A stretch of DNA of 24,528 bases from Bacteroidales bacterium UBA6828 (lineage in GTDB: Bacteria > Bacteroidota > Bacteroidia > Bacteroidales > Paludibacteraceae): positions 169-24,696 of the forward strand of contig DKEG01000039.1 of the NCBI GenBank assembly GCA_002452095.1. The letters are read 5' to 3'. Under the pieces are notes generated by a model. The model did no database searches. It saw nothing but the letters and a program-made list of their open reading frames with translations, and had not been told where the DNA came from. Position numbers and translations under genes: made by a program. Positions 16,008-24,354 of the stretch are shown piece by piece (position 1 is the stretch's first letter; the number at the start of each line of letters is the position of its first letter).

Positions 16008-16598
16008 ATGAAGAAAGCATTATTTGTAGTGGTGCTGTTGATATCAACGGTAGCAGGTTTTGCACAGGTGCCGCAAGAGAAAGAGAATGTCATCTATCAG
16101 GTAACGGTCAATAAGAATGACCCGTCCACTCGCACGGATTACCAGAAAGCACTGACCCGCAGCGGGAATACCTATTTCCTGGGCAATCAGGCGATGGACA
16201 AGAAAGCCTATATCCGTTTTCTGGAAACCAACTGCCCCGCGGCGTGGCAGAAAGCCAATAGCGGTTACAAGACTGCTACTGCCGGTTGGTGCTTGCTCGG
16301 TATCGGTGCAGGATTGGAGATAGGCGGTGTGATAGGCGTTATTGCTACTGCAGGAAGTATGGTTAACGGTACTACTGATGATAGTATGACTGCAGTCAAT
16401 AGTACATTGGGCTTGGCGGCACTCTACTACGTAGGTGCATTCAGTATCGTAGCCTCTATTCCGACTATTGCTGTCGGTTATGCAAAGATGCACAATAGTG
16501 TGGATGTCTATAATGTGGCTTGTACCACAGCGCAAGTGCGTCCGTATTGGAGCATTCAGACAAGCAAAAACGGCGTAGGATTAGCATACAATTTCTAA
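16008..16598 (+). CDS. Small exported/membrane protein of unknown function
   Basis: 196 aa, not assigned to a named family. The N-terminus is a cleavable-type signal peptide (MKKALFVVVLLISTVAGFA, then QVPQ). A soluble stretch (about 20-85) includes YFLGNQAMDKKAYIRFLETNCPAAW, followed by two glycine/alanine-rich hydrophobic segments (about 90-118 and 132-160) and a short polar tail ending GVGLAYNF. The terminal phenylalanine and alternating pattern are reminiscent of outer-membrane proteins, but the two long hydrophobic stretches fit inner-membrane helices better. It lies 65 bp after pheT with no consensus promoter visible, so it may be read through from pheT. It ends at a strong palindromic terminator. 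The MDKKAYIRFL/NCPAAW pattern looks like a small Bacteroidetes-specific family. Confidence 0.75.
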   Translation: MKKALFVVVLLISTVAGFAQVPQEKENVIYQVTVNKNDPSTRTDYQKALTRSGNTYFLGNQAMDKKAYIRFLETNCPAAWQKANSGYKTATAGWCLLGIGAGLEIGGVIGVIATAGSMVNGTTDDSMTAVNSTLGLAALYYVGAFSIVASIPTIAVGYAKMHNSVDVYNVACTTAQVRPYWSIQTSKNGVGLAYNF

Positions 16599-16616
16599 TA
16601 TATCGTTTAGCATATA

Positions 16617-16670
16617 CACTATACAAAAAACACGGCATGGAAATTTCCTTGCCGTGTTTTTTGTATAGTG
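16617..16670. terminator. Bidirectional terminator, 54-bp near-perfect palindrome
   Basis: Arms 16617-16637 and 16650-16670 are perfect 21-bp inverse complements (CACTATACAAAAAACACGGCA and its complement). The 12-nt centre contains GGAAATTTCC, so pairing continues after one T-T mismatch. The A and T runs flank a GC-rich core on both strands, giving a rho-independent terminator for the converging 16008 gene (+) and mutS (-). Confidence 0.9.
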
Positions 16671-16674
16671 CTTA

Positions 16675-19377
16675 TTATTTGCCGCCCACCAGTTTTTTGA
16701 TGTCGTTGAGTTTGTTGAGGGCTTCGAGAGGGGTAAGGCTGTTGATGTCAAGACGGGTGAGTTCGTCTCGAATCTGCTCCAGGACTGGGTCGTCTAATTG
16801 AAAGAAACTGAGTTGCATACCCTCTGGGGCATTCACTGTGGCCTTGCCGTTGCCTACTTTCTTGATGTTTTGGCGGAGATGGTTGCTTTCTGCCAAAACA
16901 GAAGAAACGACAGCATCGCCACCGGTATGGTCGGTTTTGCCCGATACGGCACTGCTGTTTCCTTCCAGTTCGTGCAAAATCTCGTTGGCACGGATAATGA
17001 TACTCTCCGGCATACCCGCCAGTTTCGCCACGTGGATACCGAAACTGTGTTCCGAACCGCCGCGGACGAGTTTGCGCAGGAAGATCACTTTCCCGTTCAC
17101 CTCCCGCACGGACACATTATAATTGCGTATGCGCGAGAACGACTGTTCCATCTCGTTAAGTTCGTGGTAGTGGGTGGCAAAAAGTGTCTTGGCATGCCCG
17201 CGCTGCTCGTGGATATACTCCACAATTGCCCATGCGATACTGATACCGTCGTAGGTGCTGGTGCCGCGTCCGAGTTCGTCGAAGAGGACAAGGCTCCGCT
17301 CGCTGAGGTTGTTCAATATACTTGCCGCCTCGTTCATCTCCACCATAAACGTGCTCTCGCCCATCGAGATATTGTCGCTGGCACCCACACGGGTGAAAAT
17401 CTTGTCCACTATACCGATTGATGCACTCTCGGCGGGAACGAAACTGCCCATTTGCGCCATCAGCACGATCAGTGCCGTTTGGCGCAGGAGTGCGGATTTA
17501 CCGGCCATGTTCGGACCCGTAATGATGATGATCTGCTGTCCGTTATTATCCAAAAGGACATCATTCGCTACATATTGTTCGCCGGCAGGCAACTGCTGTT
17601 CAATTACAGGATGCCGCCCCCGGCGGATATCAATTACCAAACTATCGTTCACATCGGGGCAGATGTACTTGTTTTCTGCTGCAGCCGTGGCAAAACTGAG
17701 CAGGCAGTCGAGTTGCGCCACCACATTGGCATCGGTTTGCATCTGCGGCACAAACTCGCTCAATGCCAGCATCAGTTCCTGATAGAGGCGGTTTTCGATA
17801 ATCTGTATTTTCTCTTCGGCAGAGAGGATTGTCTCCTCGTATTGTTTGAGTTCTTCTGTGATATACCGCTCGGCATTGACGAGTGTCTGCTTGCGGATCC
17901 ACTCCTGAGGCACATGGTCTTTGTAGGTATTGCGCACCTCCAGGTAATAGCCGAAGACGTTGTTGTACCCGATTTTCAGGCTCTGTATTCCCGTCTGCTC
18001 CGCCTCGCGCTGCTGAATACGGAGCAGGTAGTCCTTGCCGTTGGTGTGTATGTCGCGCAGCGAATCGAGTTCGCTGTCCACACCGTTGGCAATCACGTTC
18101 GGCCGCCCTTGCACAGCGGGCGGATTGGGTTGTATCTGCTGCTCTATACGCTCGCGCATTTCGGTGCAGAGGTCTATCTGCTCGCCGAGGAGATGCAGGT
18201 ATGAGTTTTCGTCCGCTCCGAGGCACACCTCACGGATAGCGACCAGCGCACGCAGGGCGGTGGCGAGTTGCACCATCTCACGCGGAGCGATGCGCCCTGT
18301 AGCGACCTTGCTCACGATGCGCTCCATATCCTGTATCTGTCCTATCTGCTCCCGTAGCAGGTCGCGCTCGTCGGGGTGGCGGAAAAAATACTCCACCACC
18401 GACTGGCGGTTGCGTATCGGACGCACATCCTTGAGCGGAAGGGCGATCCAGCGGTGCAGCAGGCGTCCGCCCATCGGCGAAATGGTATGGTCGAGGACAT
18501 CGTAGAGCGTCTTGCTCTCTGCCGTCTGCCCGCCGAGGAGTTCGAGGTTATGAATGGTAAAGCGGTCGAGCCATACGTATTTGTCTTCCTCTATACGGCT
18601 CAGGTGCTGTATATGACCCGTTTGCAGGTGCTGCGTCATATCCAGGTAATGGAGGATACCCCCCGCGGCAACTACGCCGTTGGGCATCTTGTCAAGTCCG
18701 AACCCCTTGAGGTTCTTCACCTGCCATTGTTTCTCTAATCGCTCCTGTGTCGATTCGGGTGTGAGCATCCAGTCTTCGAGTTCGAATGTAAAGAACTTGT
18801 TGCCGAAGCGGGCTTCAAACTCGGGTTTCTTCCCGCGCAGGAAGAGCACCTCTTTGGGCGCAAAGTCGGTTAGCAGTTTGTCGATGTAGTCGGCCGATCC
18901 TTCGGCGGCGAGGAACTCGCCCGTAGAGATGTCAAGAAAGGCAATACCTATCGAATGTTTGGCAAAATGGAGACAGCCGACCCATGTATTTTCTTTCTGT
19001 GTGAGGGTGGTGTCGGAGTAACTGACACCCGGCGTAACCAACTCCGTGACTCCGCGTTTGACTAATTTCTTGGTCAGTTTCGGGTCTTCCAACTGGTCGC
19101 ATATAGCCACGCGCAAGCCCGCACGCACGAGTTTGGGCAGATAGGTATCAAGCGCATGGAACGGAAACCCCGCCATCTCCTGCGTCTGGTTGAGCCCGCC
19201 GGCACCGTTGCTGCGGTGGGTCAGCGTGATATTTAGTATCTTGCTGGCACGCAGGGCATCCTCGCAGTAGGTCTCATAGAAATCGCCGCAACGGAACAGT
19301 AGCAACGCATCTGGGTACTGCGCCTTGATGTCCCGAAACTGTTTCATCATCGGAGTCTGTTCCTTATCCTTTGCCAT
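16675..19377 (-). CDS. mutS: DNA mismatch repair ATPase MutS
   Basis: 900 aa, full length for the family. Recognises mismatches and small loops and triggers repair with MutL. The N-terminal mismatch-binding domain has LLLFRCGDFYETY (26-38), carrying the Phe-x-Glu mismatch-contact motif. Connector, core and clamp domains follow (about 130-580). The ATPase domain shows Walker A GPNMAGKS (621-628), then STFMVEMNEAASIL and Walker B LVLFDELGRGTSTYDG (about 695-710), and FATHYHELNEME. The C-terminus ends in a short acidic/leucine-rich region (LDINSLTPLEALNKLNDIKKLV) typical of MutS1 dimer/tetramer contacts. It follows the TonB-dependent receptor gene by 30 bp containing an 8-bp tandem repeat and may share its transcript. 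The gene stops 5 bp from the palindromic terminator. Confidence 0.96.
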   Translation of the reverse strand: MAKDKEQTPMMKQFRDIKAQYPDALLLFRCGDFYETYCEDALRASKILNITLTHRSNGAGGLNQTQEMAGFPFHALDTYLPKLVRAGLRVAICDQLEDPKLTKKLVKRGVTELVTPGVSYSDTTLTQKENTWVGCLHFAKHSIGIAFLDISTGEFLAAEGSADYIDKLLTDFAPKEVLFLRGKKPEFEARFGNKFFTFELEDWMLTPESTQERLEKQWQVKNLKGFGLDKMPNGVVAAGGILHYLDMTQHLQTGHIQHLSRIEEDKYVWLDRFTIHNLELLGGQTAESKTLYDVLDHTISPMGGRLLHRWIALPLKDVRPIRNRQSVVEYFFRHPDERDLLREQIGQIQDMERIVSKVATGRIAPREMVQLATALRALVAIREVCLGADENSYLHLLGEQIDLCTEMRERIEQQIQPNPPAVQGRPNVIANGVDSELDSLRDIHTNGKDYLLRIQQREAEQTGIQSLKIGYNNVFGYYLEVRNTYKDHVPQEWIRKQTLVNAERYITEELKQYEETILSAEEKIQIIENRLYQELMLALSEFVPQMQTDANVVAQLDCLLSFATAAAENKYICPDVNDSLVIDIRRGRHPVIEQQLPAGEQYVANDVLLDNNGQQIIIITGPNMAGKSALLRQTALIVLMAQMGSFVPAESASIGIVDKIFTRVGASDNISMGESTFMVEMNEAASILNNLSERSLVLFDELGRGTSTYDGISIAWAIVEYIHEQRGHAKTLFATHYHELNEMEQSFSRIRNYNVSVREVNGKVIFLRKLVRGGSEHSFGIHVAKLAGMPESIIIRANEILHELEGNSSAVSGKTDHTGGDAVVSSVLAESNHLRQNIKKVGNGKATVNAPEGMQLSFFQLDDPVLEQIRDELTRLDINSLTPLEALNKLNDIKKLVGGK

Positions 19378-19378
19378 A

Positions 19379-19402
19379 ATTTACACATTTACACATTTAC
19401 AC
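19379..19402. repeat. Three exact 8-bp tandem repeats before mutS
   Basis: ATTTACAC occurs three times without mismatch and occupies most of the 30-bp gap between the receptor gene and mutS, where the mutS ribosome-binding region should be. Confidence 0.9.
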
Positions 19403-19407
19403 ATTCA

Positions 19408-21894
19408 TTACTTCAGGTCCACCGTTATCTTCAGATTGTACCGCCGCCCCGTCAGGTAGTTGGGGCTTGCCCATTGGTTGCCGTAGGCATCGCTTACCCA
19501 GAAATATGAGTTCACGTTCCGCCAGTCCACTAAGTTGAATACTTCAAACTGTACCGCCCATTCGGCGATATGTTTCGCACTTGGGGCACGCATAAACTTC
19601 GCCGTCTTGGCATTGAAAGCGTAGGTTGCTCCTAGGTCGATACGCCTATAGTCGGTCATACGCAGCATTTTCTGACTGGCAAGGTTGCGCGGCGAGGCAA
19701 AAGGCATACCGTCGCTCCAAATCATCTTTAGATGGAATTTTAGTTGCGGAAACTGCGGGATATAGTCTTGGAAAAACATCGAGAACGAGTACCGTTGTTC
19801 TTGCGGCGAGGGTATCCAACCGAGTTCGGGCTGATCAATCAGACGCTGGCGGGCGGACATCGTGGAGAAACTGATCCAACTGTCTGCACCGGGCACTAAT
19901 TCGCCGTAGAGTTTTAGGTCCAGTCCAGCAGCATATCCGAAGGCATCGTTCTGCCCCGAATAGCGCACCCGCACATTGTCCACCGTATAACTCTCCATAC
20001 GGTCAATATACTTGTAGTATGCCTCTGCCGTCAGTTTGAACGGACGCCCCCATGCGCGGAAATAATAGTCGCCACCCAATACCACATGTACGGAGCGTTG
20101 CGCCCGCAGGTCTTTGTTCAGTTTGATACGTGTTACACCGTCATCGCCCGTCAGCGTATCGCGCAACTCCTTGTAGAATGGGGCTTGGTAATAGAGACCC
20201 GTGGCAAGGCGGAAACTGAAATCGCGCTTCCAACCGGGGTTATAGACTATGCTTGCCCGCGGACTCGGCAGCACCTCGTTGTTCAGGCTCCACCACTGCA
20301 AACGTCCGCCAACGGTCAGTATCACCTGCCCCTTCTCCGTATTCCATTTGTGGGTATTCTGTATATAGCCTTGTATGCGTGCCGACTGCATCCGGCTGTC
20401 GCCGTTCATTGTATAATAGAGCAACATCTCCTTATTATTGTTCGGCAGGCTGTACCCCGTCGAATCGCGCCATTCCCACTCGCTGATATGGTCTTTTATC
20501 AGTTCCGCCTGTCCGCTCACACCCCAACTCAGCGTGTTGTCTGCGTGTTTCCATTTCCCCGAGTGCGAAAGCGTTACCACCCCCGCTTGCAGGCGGTTGC
20601 GGGCATGCTGGTGATATACACCCGTACCCAATACGCCCGTTGTCGTGGCGGTGATACTCGTCGCACCGCTGCCTATCTCGGGTACTTCCCCGCGGATACT
20701 GTCCAGCGGTTTGTCGGTCAGGTAATACTCGCCCGTGATGTCGTAGGTCTCCTGTTCGTAGGTGTAGAAACCGCTCAGGTCGAAACCCAATTCCACCTCT
20801 TTCGACACGTGTCCGTGTGCACCGAGAGCCGCAAATCCCGTAGTGAAGCGGTCTTTCTCCTGCCCGTCATAGAAGATCTGCAAGTGCTTGGCATCCTGTC
20901 CGCCGAAACTCTCAATCATCGATTCTGGGGTAAAGCGATACGTGTTCTGACTGAAATTGCCCAGAAAAGACATCCGCCAGTCGCTCTGCGGATGGCGTTT
21001 TTTGCCTGTTGCCCACGTTATATAGGTCTGGTAATCAATAAAATCCGGCTGATAATTGCCCGCCGTTGCCAGTGCACCGAGCATATAGCGGCTCGTCTTG
21101 TAGCGTATGCCGTGCATCTGCGAATACGTACTGTCGCCGTGCCCCACATACACGTTTGCCCCAAGCAGACTTGCCCCCACGCTTGCCTCAAAGCGGTCGG
21201 GACGCTTGTACTCTATATCCAATACCGACGACATCTTGTCGCCGTACTGTGCATCGTACCCGCCTGCCGAGAACTGCACGTTCTCCACCATATACGGGTT
21301 TACAAAACTCAATCCCTCTTGCTGCCCGCTGCGTATCAGCAGCGGACGGTGTACTTCCAACCCGTTCACATACACCTGGTTCTCGTCGAAACTGCCACCG
21401 CGCACGTTGTACTGCGACGAGAGTTCGTTGTTCTGGTTCACACCCGCAAACGTAATCAGCAGGCTCTCTATCGAACCGCCCGTCGCATCGGGCATTACAC
21501 GCGTGGTCTGTGCCTCTATGCTCCCCATAGTGCCGTCCTGCCGTTTCAGTCCGCGCACCTCTACCTCCTCAATCCATTGCTCGTCGGTGGGCATTTCCAC
21601 GTTGATGTTCATTACCTCCTGCGGATTGATAATACGCTGGCGGATAGTGGTATAACCGATCATCGAAAACACCAGTTCCACCGTGTCTCGGTCGGCAAAC
21701 AGCAGTTCGTAGTAGCCGTTTTTGTTGGTGGTTGTACCCGTTGTCGTTTCCGCAATCGTTATATTCGCCAGTTCAATGCCTCGGTTCTCGCTGTCGGTTA
21801 CATACCCGTATATACGCACATTGCGGGCAATCGTCTGCCCGCATACCGCCCACAAAAGCAAATATAGAAATAATCCTTTCTTCAAGTTTACCAT
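19408..21894 (-). CDS. TonB-dependent outer-membrane receptor with carboxypeptidase-like domain
   Basis: 828 aa. Signal peptide at 1-23 (LFLYLLLWAVCGQTIA). The carboxypeptidase-regulatory-like beta-sandwich is about 25-115 (RIYGYVTDSENRGIELANI, NKNGYYELLF). The plug domain is about 120-235, with the characteristic SSQYNVRGGSFDENQVYVNG and GYDAQYGDKMSSVLDIEYKR. The rest is the beta barrel, ending LKITVDLK. Such receptors import ligands across the outer membrane using TonB energy. No SusD-like partner is adjacent, so this is not a standard glycan-utilisation pair and the substrate is unknown. The start codon lies within the LptE-like gene: the 7-bp overlap ATGGTAA contains this start and the upstream stop, which implies translational coupling. 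Its proximity to an outer-membrane assembly lipoprotein suggests a core envelope role, by inference only. Confidence 0.92.
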   Translation of the reverse strand: MVNLKKGLFLYLLLWAVCGQTIARNVRIYGYVTDSENRGIELANITIAETTTGTTTNKNGYYELLFADRDTVELVFSMIGYTTIRQRIINPQEVMNINVEMPTDEQWIEEVEVRGLKRQDGTMGSIEAQTTRVMPDATGGSIESLLITFAGVNQNNELSSQYNVRGGSFDENQVYVNGLEVHRPLLIRSGQQEGLSFVNPYMVENVQFSAGGYDAQYGDKMSSVLDIEYKRPDRFEASVGASLLGANVYVGHGDSTYSQMHGIRYKTSRYMLGALATAGNYQPDFIDYQTYITWATGKKRHPQSDWRMSFLGNFSQNTYRFTPESMIESFGGQDAKHLQIFYDGQEKDRFTTGFAALGAHGHVSKEVELGFDLSGFYTYEQETYDITGEYYLTDKPLDSIRGEVPEIGSGATSITATTTGVLGTGVYHQHARNRLQAGVVTLSHSGKWKHADNTLSWGVSGQAELIKDHISEWEWRDSTGYSLPNNNKEMLLYYTMNGDSRMQSARIQGYIQNTHKWNTEKGQVILTVGGRLQWWSLNNEVLPSPRASIVYNPGWKRDFSFRLATGLYYQAPFYKELRDTLTGDDGVTRIKLNKDLRAQRSVHVVLGGDYYFRAWGRPFKLTAEAYYKYIDRMESYTVDNVRVRYSGQNDAFGYAAGLDLKLYGELVPGADSWISFSTMSARQRLIDQPELGWIPSPQEQRYSFSMFFQDYIPQFPQLKFHLKMIWSDGMPFASPRNLASQKMLRMTDYRRIDLGATYAFNAKTAKFMRAPSAKHIAEWAVQFEVFNLVDWRNVNSYFWVSDAYGNQWASPNYLTGRRYNLKITVDLK

Positions 21895-22400
21895 TTAGCC
21901 ACGGTGTCGTTGTAGATACTCTCCGATAGTTCGGTTATCATCGTGGCGCATAGTTCGTCCTGCACATCGCTCAGCATACGCGACGAGTCAAACGTCTGAT
22001 ACGCACTATACGTCTTTTCAAAACTCTCCTCGGGATGGATATTGTTCGTAAAACGCACCTGAATACGTATCGTCAGTTTGGTCTCTGCCGAATAACTGTC
22101 CGCCGAAATCGCCATTGCCGTTAGGTCGTAACCTACTATCTCTCCCTCCAATTCCAGATCGCCGCCCTTGCGCAGCACTTGCAGACGGGTCTGACGCTGA
22201 AACAGGTCGCGTATGCCCTCGCTCAGGTCGTTGCTCAGCGCGGGGTTCACCATCGCCGCATTGTTCGGAAAATCTGCAATCGAAATCGAGTGTGTCGTCG
22301 CATAGTCAATGTTCGCCCCGTTGAACTTATACGATATGGCACACCCCTGCAACAATAAAGCCAATACACCCGACAACAATATCTGATACATTTTCTGCAT
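21888..22400 (-). CDS. lptE: LptE-like LPS-assembly lipoprotein
   Basis: 170 aa from the start chosen here. The lipoprotein signal (MQKMYQILLSGVLALLLQGC) ends at a lipobox, LLQGC, so Cys20 would be lipid-modified. The mature part, ISYKFNGANIDYATTHSISI onward, has the alternating-strand pattern and length of the LptE family, which plugs the LptD barrel and helps place LPS in the outer membrane. The frame is open to 22436, but the extra 12 codons would place charged and polar residues before the signal peptide, so the ATG at 22400 is preferred. It overlaps the receptor gene by 7 bp and follows the sigma-54-type activator at 284 bp, an arrangement with the regulator that I associate with Bacteroidales. 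No promoter matching TTG-N20-TAnnTTTG was found in the upstream gap. Family assignment is by pattern and context. Confidence 0.75.
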   Translation of the reverse strand: MQKMYQILLSGVLALLLQGCAISYKFNGANIDYATTHSISIADFPNNAAMVNPALSNDLSEGIRDLFQRQTRLQVLRKGGDLELEGEIVGYDLTAMAISADSYSAETKLTIRIQVRFTNNIHPEESFEKTYSAYQTFDSSRMLSDVQDELCATMITELSESIYNDTVAKW

Positions 22401-22473
22401 AGAACTAACGTTTTTGGAACATATAATCATCCACAAATTACCCGTTAATACTTTAATGGTTTAATTATATGTC

Positions 22474-22600
22474 AGTTCAATATAAGCATAATTGCTTTGC
22501 CGCCGTAGGCGAATAAGATTTATGGCAATTTATGGCTGCAAAAGCAAAGATTTATTTAGATTTCTTGCCGCTTTGCGGCAAAGGAGTTTTATATTGAACT
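22474..22600. mobile_element. MITE-like palindromic element, 127 bp, with 12-bp terminal inverted repeats
   Basis: AGTTCAATATAA (22474-22485) and TTATATTGAACT (22589-22600) are perfect inverse complements. Inside, CTTTGCCGC (22495-22503) pairs with GCGGCAAAG (22575-22583), and TTGCCGC-TTT-GCGGCAA (22565-22581) is a tight hairpin. The flanks carry TTAATTATATG on both sides (22461-22471 and 22605-22615, repeated again at 22617-22627), either a target duplication or an existing 12-bp repeat. The element has no coding capacity. Its core (22502-22543) recurs at 10671-10710. The rest of the 284-bp gap is AT-rich, with three AATTAACG-type repeats near 22646-22675 and no gene. Confidence 0.65.
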
Positions 22601-22684
22601 TATGTTAATTATATGGTTAATTATATGTTCCTATGTTCCATAAAGAATTAACGACCAATTAACGGTAATTAACGGAGAATAAAA

Positions 22685-23893
22685 TCACAACCCATATTCC
22701 TTTATTTTCCGGTACAATGTCCGTTCCGATATCCCGAGTTGTGCGGCTGCGGCTTTCCGGTTGCCGTTGCACCGCTCCAAAGTCTGCTCTATCATCTTGC
22801 GCTGTGTATCCTCTAAACTCTGCAGGTGGTGCGTTGCCTCCGGATTGACCATCTCAGCCTCTTGCACCTCGTCGGAATTATGCCTCCTTGTGTCTTGTAC
22901 CAATGTGTGCGCTACAGTGGAGGGGGAATACAGTGGCTGCTGCTCCGTCGTATGCGGCGCAGCCTCTATCTGTGCCTTCATATCGCGCATCTCCTGCTGT
23001 ATCTTCATCATCATATTGTAGAGAATACCTATCTCGTGTGAATAGTCTTTCCCAACACTGTTGCTGCCGGTTTGCGACGAAACAACCATCCCGTTCTGAC
23101 GCTCGTTGTCAGGCAGGTAGCGGTGCAGCGTCTCTGCGGTGATGTGATGATCCATTTCTATCACCGACACCTGCTCTGCAATGTTCTTCAACTGACGGAT
23201 ATTGCCGTTCCAGTAGTAGGACTGCAGCAACCGTGTCGCATCGTCGTCCAAACGCAAAGGCGGCATCTGGTAGCGGTTGCAGAAATCCACCGAGAACTTG
23301 CGGAACAGCAACGGAATGTCCTCTTTGCGGTCGCGTAGTGCTGGCACACGTATCTCCACTGTGTTCAACCGGTAATACAAATCCTCGCGGAAACGCCCGT
23401 TGTCAATGGCTTTCTGCATATTCAGGTTTGTGGCTGCCACTACACGCACATTCGTTTTCTGCACCTGACTCGACCCCATACGGATAAACTCACCCGTCTC
23501 CAGTACACGCAGCAACCGCACCTGCGTCTGGAGCGGCAGTTCCCCCACCTCGTCCAAAAACAGTGTCCCGCCATTCGCTATCTCAAAATAACCCTTCCGC
23601 TCGGCTTTCGCATCGGTAAACGCACCCTTCTCGTGCCCGAATAGTTCACTGTCTATCGTACCCTCGGGGATCGCACCGCAGTTCACGGCAAAATACGGAC
23701 CATGCTTGCGTGCCGAAAATGCGTGGATAATCTTCGGGAAATGCTCCTTGCCTACGCCAGACTCCCCCGTAACCAATACACTCAGGTCGGTGCGTGCCAC
23801 CTGCACGGCCACCTCTATATCGCGGTTCAGAAGCGGACTGTTGCCGATAATCTCGAAACGCTGTTTAATGCCTTGTAATTCTGTAGATGTCAT
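22685..23893 (-). CDS. Sigma-54-type AAA+ transcription activator without receiver domain
   Basis: 402 aa. The AAA+ domain begins almost at the N-terminus: FEIIGNSPLLNRDIE, Walker A GESGVGKE (43-50), Walker B TLFLDEVGEL (110-119), VRVVAATN, and FREDLYYRLNTVEIRVPALR with the arginine-finger region. There is no N-terminal response-regulator or sensor domain, as in many Bacteroidetes homologues. A polar linker with a possible coiled coil (about 275-355) leads to a Fis-type helix-turn-helix (about 365-402; NRKAAAAQLGISERTLYRKI). The loop that normally reads GAFTGA and touches sigma-54 reads GAFTDA here (90-95), from a GAT codon at 23614-23612. Whether it still activates sigma-54 promoters is therefore open. 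A consensus promoter lies 27 bp upstream. It may control the lptE-receptor-mutS genes that follow, but no sigma-54 promoter was identified. Confidence 0.88.
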   Translation of the reverse strand: MTSTELQGIKQRFEIIGNSPLLNRDIEVAVQVARTDLSVLVTGESGVGKEHFPKIIHAFSARKHGPYFAVNCGAIPEGTIDSELFGHEKGAFTDAKAERKGYFEIANGGTLFLDEVGELPLQTQVRLLRVLETGEFIRMGSSQVQKTNVRVVAATNLNMQKAIDNGRFREDLYYRLNTVEIRVPALRDRKEDIPLLFRKFSVDFCNRYQMPPLRLDDDATRLLQSYYWNGNIRQLKNIAEQVSVIEMDHHITAETLHRYLPDNERQNGMVVSSQTGSNSVGKDYSHEIGILYNMMMKIQQEMRDMKAQIEAAPHTTEQQPLYSPSTVAHTLVQDTRRHNSDEVQEAEMVNPEATHHLQSLEDTQRKMIEQTLERCNGNRKAAAAQLGISERTLYRKIKEYGL

Positions 23894-23919
23894 AGTCGAG
23901 AAAACGATATATTAGCGCA

Positions 23920-23950
23920 CAAAGGTACACCAAAAGTTTGAATTATGCAA
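23920..23950 (-). promoter_or_regulatory. Bacteroidetes-type promoter of the AAA+ activator gene
   Basis: On the minus strand TTG (23950-23948), 20 nt, TACCTTTG (23927-23920); the start codon begins at 23893. Full consensus match. Confidence 0.75.
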
Positions 23951-24110
23951 ACAAACCAACAAAAATCCCGCGCAATATCCCGCCCGACAAAAACGTGTAA
24001 TAAAAACGAATGGTTCAAAATTATATGGCAGATTACATATCCCCTAAGAAAAATAATGAACAGAACCTTTCTAATGGTCTTTTATGGTAAGTAATGACAC
24101 CATTTATGGG

Positions 24111-24131
24111 GACGACGCGTCTCGCATCGTC
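24111..24131. repeat. REP-like hairpin, copy 1
   Basis: GACGACGCG, TCT, CGCATCGTC: nine-base arms with one mismatch and a 3-nt loop. It shares its full design and following AAGAG-like bases with copy 2 at 24274-24294. Confidence 0.7.
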
Positions 24132-24224
24132 AAAGAGTAAACGAGACATAGGATTCCTTGGAGACCAACATCTATATGAATACCCTGTTGCCCGTTAAAT
24201 GTATTCTTCCTGCAAAATTGGCAC

Positions 24225-24260
24225 AAAAAAGAGGCTGTCTGACAAGTATAGGCAGCCTCT
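24225..24260 (-). terminator. Terminator of the tRNA-Ser transcript
   Basis: On the minus strand AGAGGCTG (24260-24253) and CAGCCTCT (24237-24230) form an 8-bp stem with a 15-nt loop, followed by T's to 24225. It lies about 95 nt after the tRNA 3' end. Confidence 0.8.
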
Positions 24261-24273
24261 TATTTTGGTGGGA

Positions 24274-24294
24274 GACGACGCGGCTCGCGTCGTC
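24274..24294. repeat. REP-like hairpin, copy 2
   Basis: GACGACGCG, GCT, CGCGTCGTC: perfect 9-bp stem with a 3-nt loop. It has no T-run on either side, so it is not a terminator by itself. It would be transcribed as part of the tRNA-Ser trailer. Confidence 0.75.
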
Positions 24295-24354
24295 AAGAGC
24301 AATCTTTTTCTGAAGAACAGGTATTCTTTTTAACTTGTTAGACACCCTCTTCTG

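Larger units (their letters stand above)
23951..24354. other. Non-coding spacer between regulator gene and tRNA-Ser
   Basis: No credible gene on either strand. From left to right: an AT-rich stretch; an imperfect inverted repeat AATGGT/ACCATT near 24074-24103; a first REP-like hairpin (24111-24131); unremarkable sequence; the tRNA terminator (24225-24260); a second REP-like hairpin (24274-24294); and the tRNA 3' trailer. A 74-codon frame crossing the tRNA is rejected. Confidence 0.7.

Noticed and set aside
20086..21867. 593-codon plus-strand reading frame opposite the TonB-dependent receptor
   Set aside because: No domain, Val/His/Arg-rich shadow composition, and the opposite strand carries a complete receptor with signal peptide, plug and barrel.
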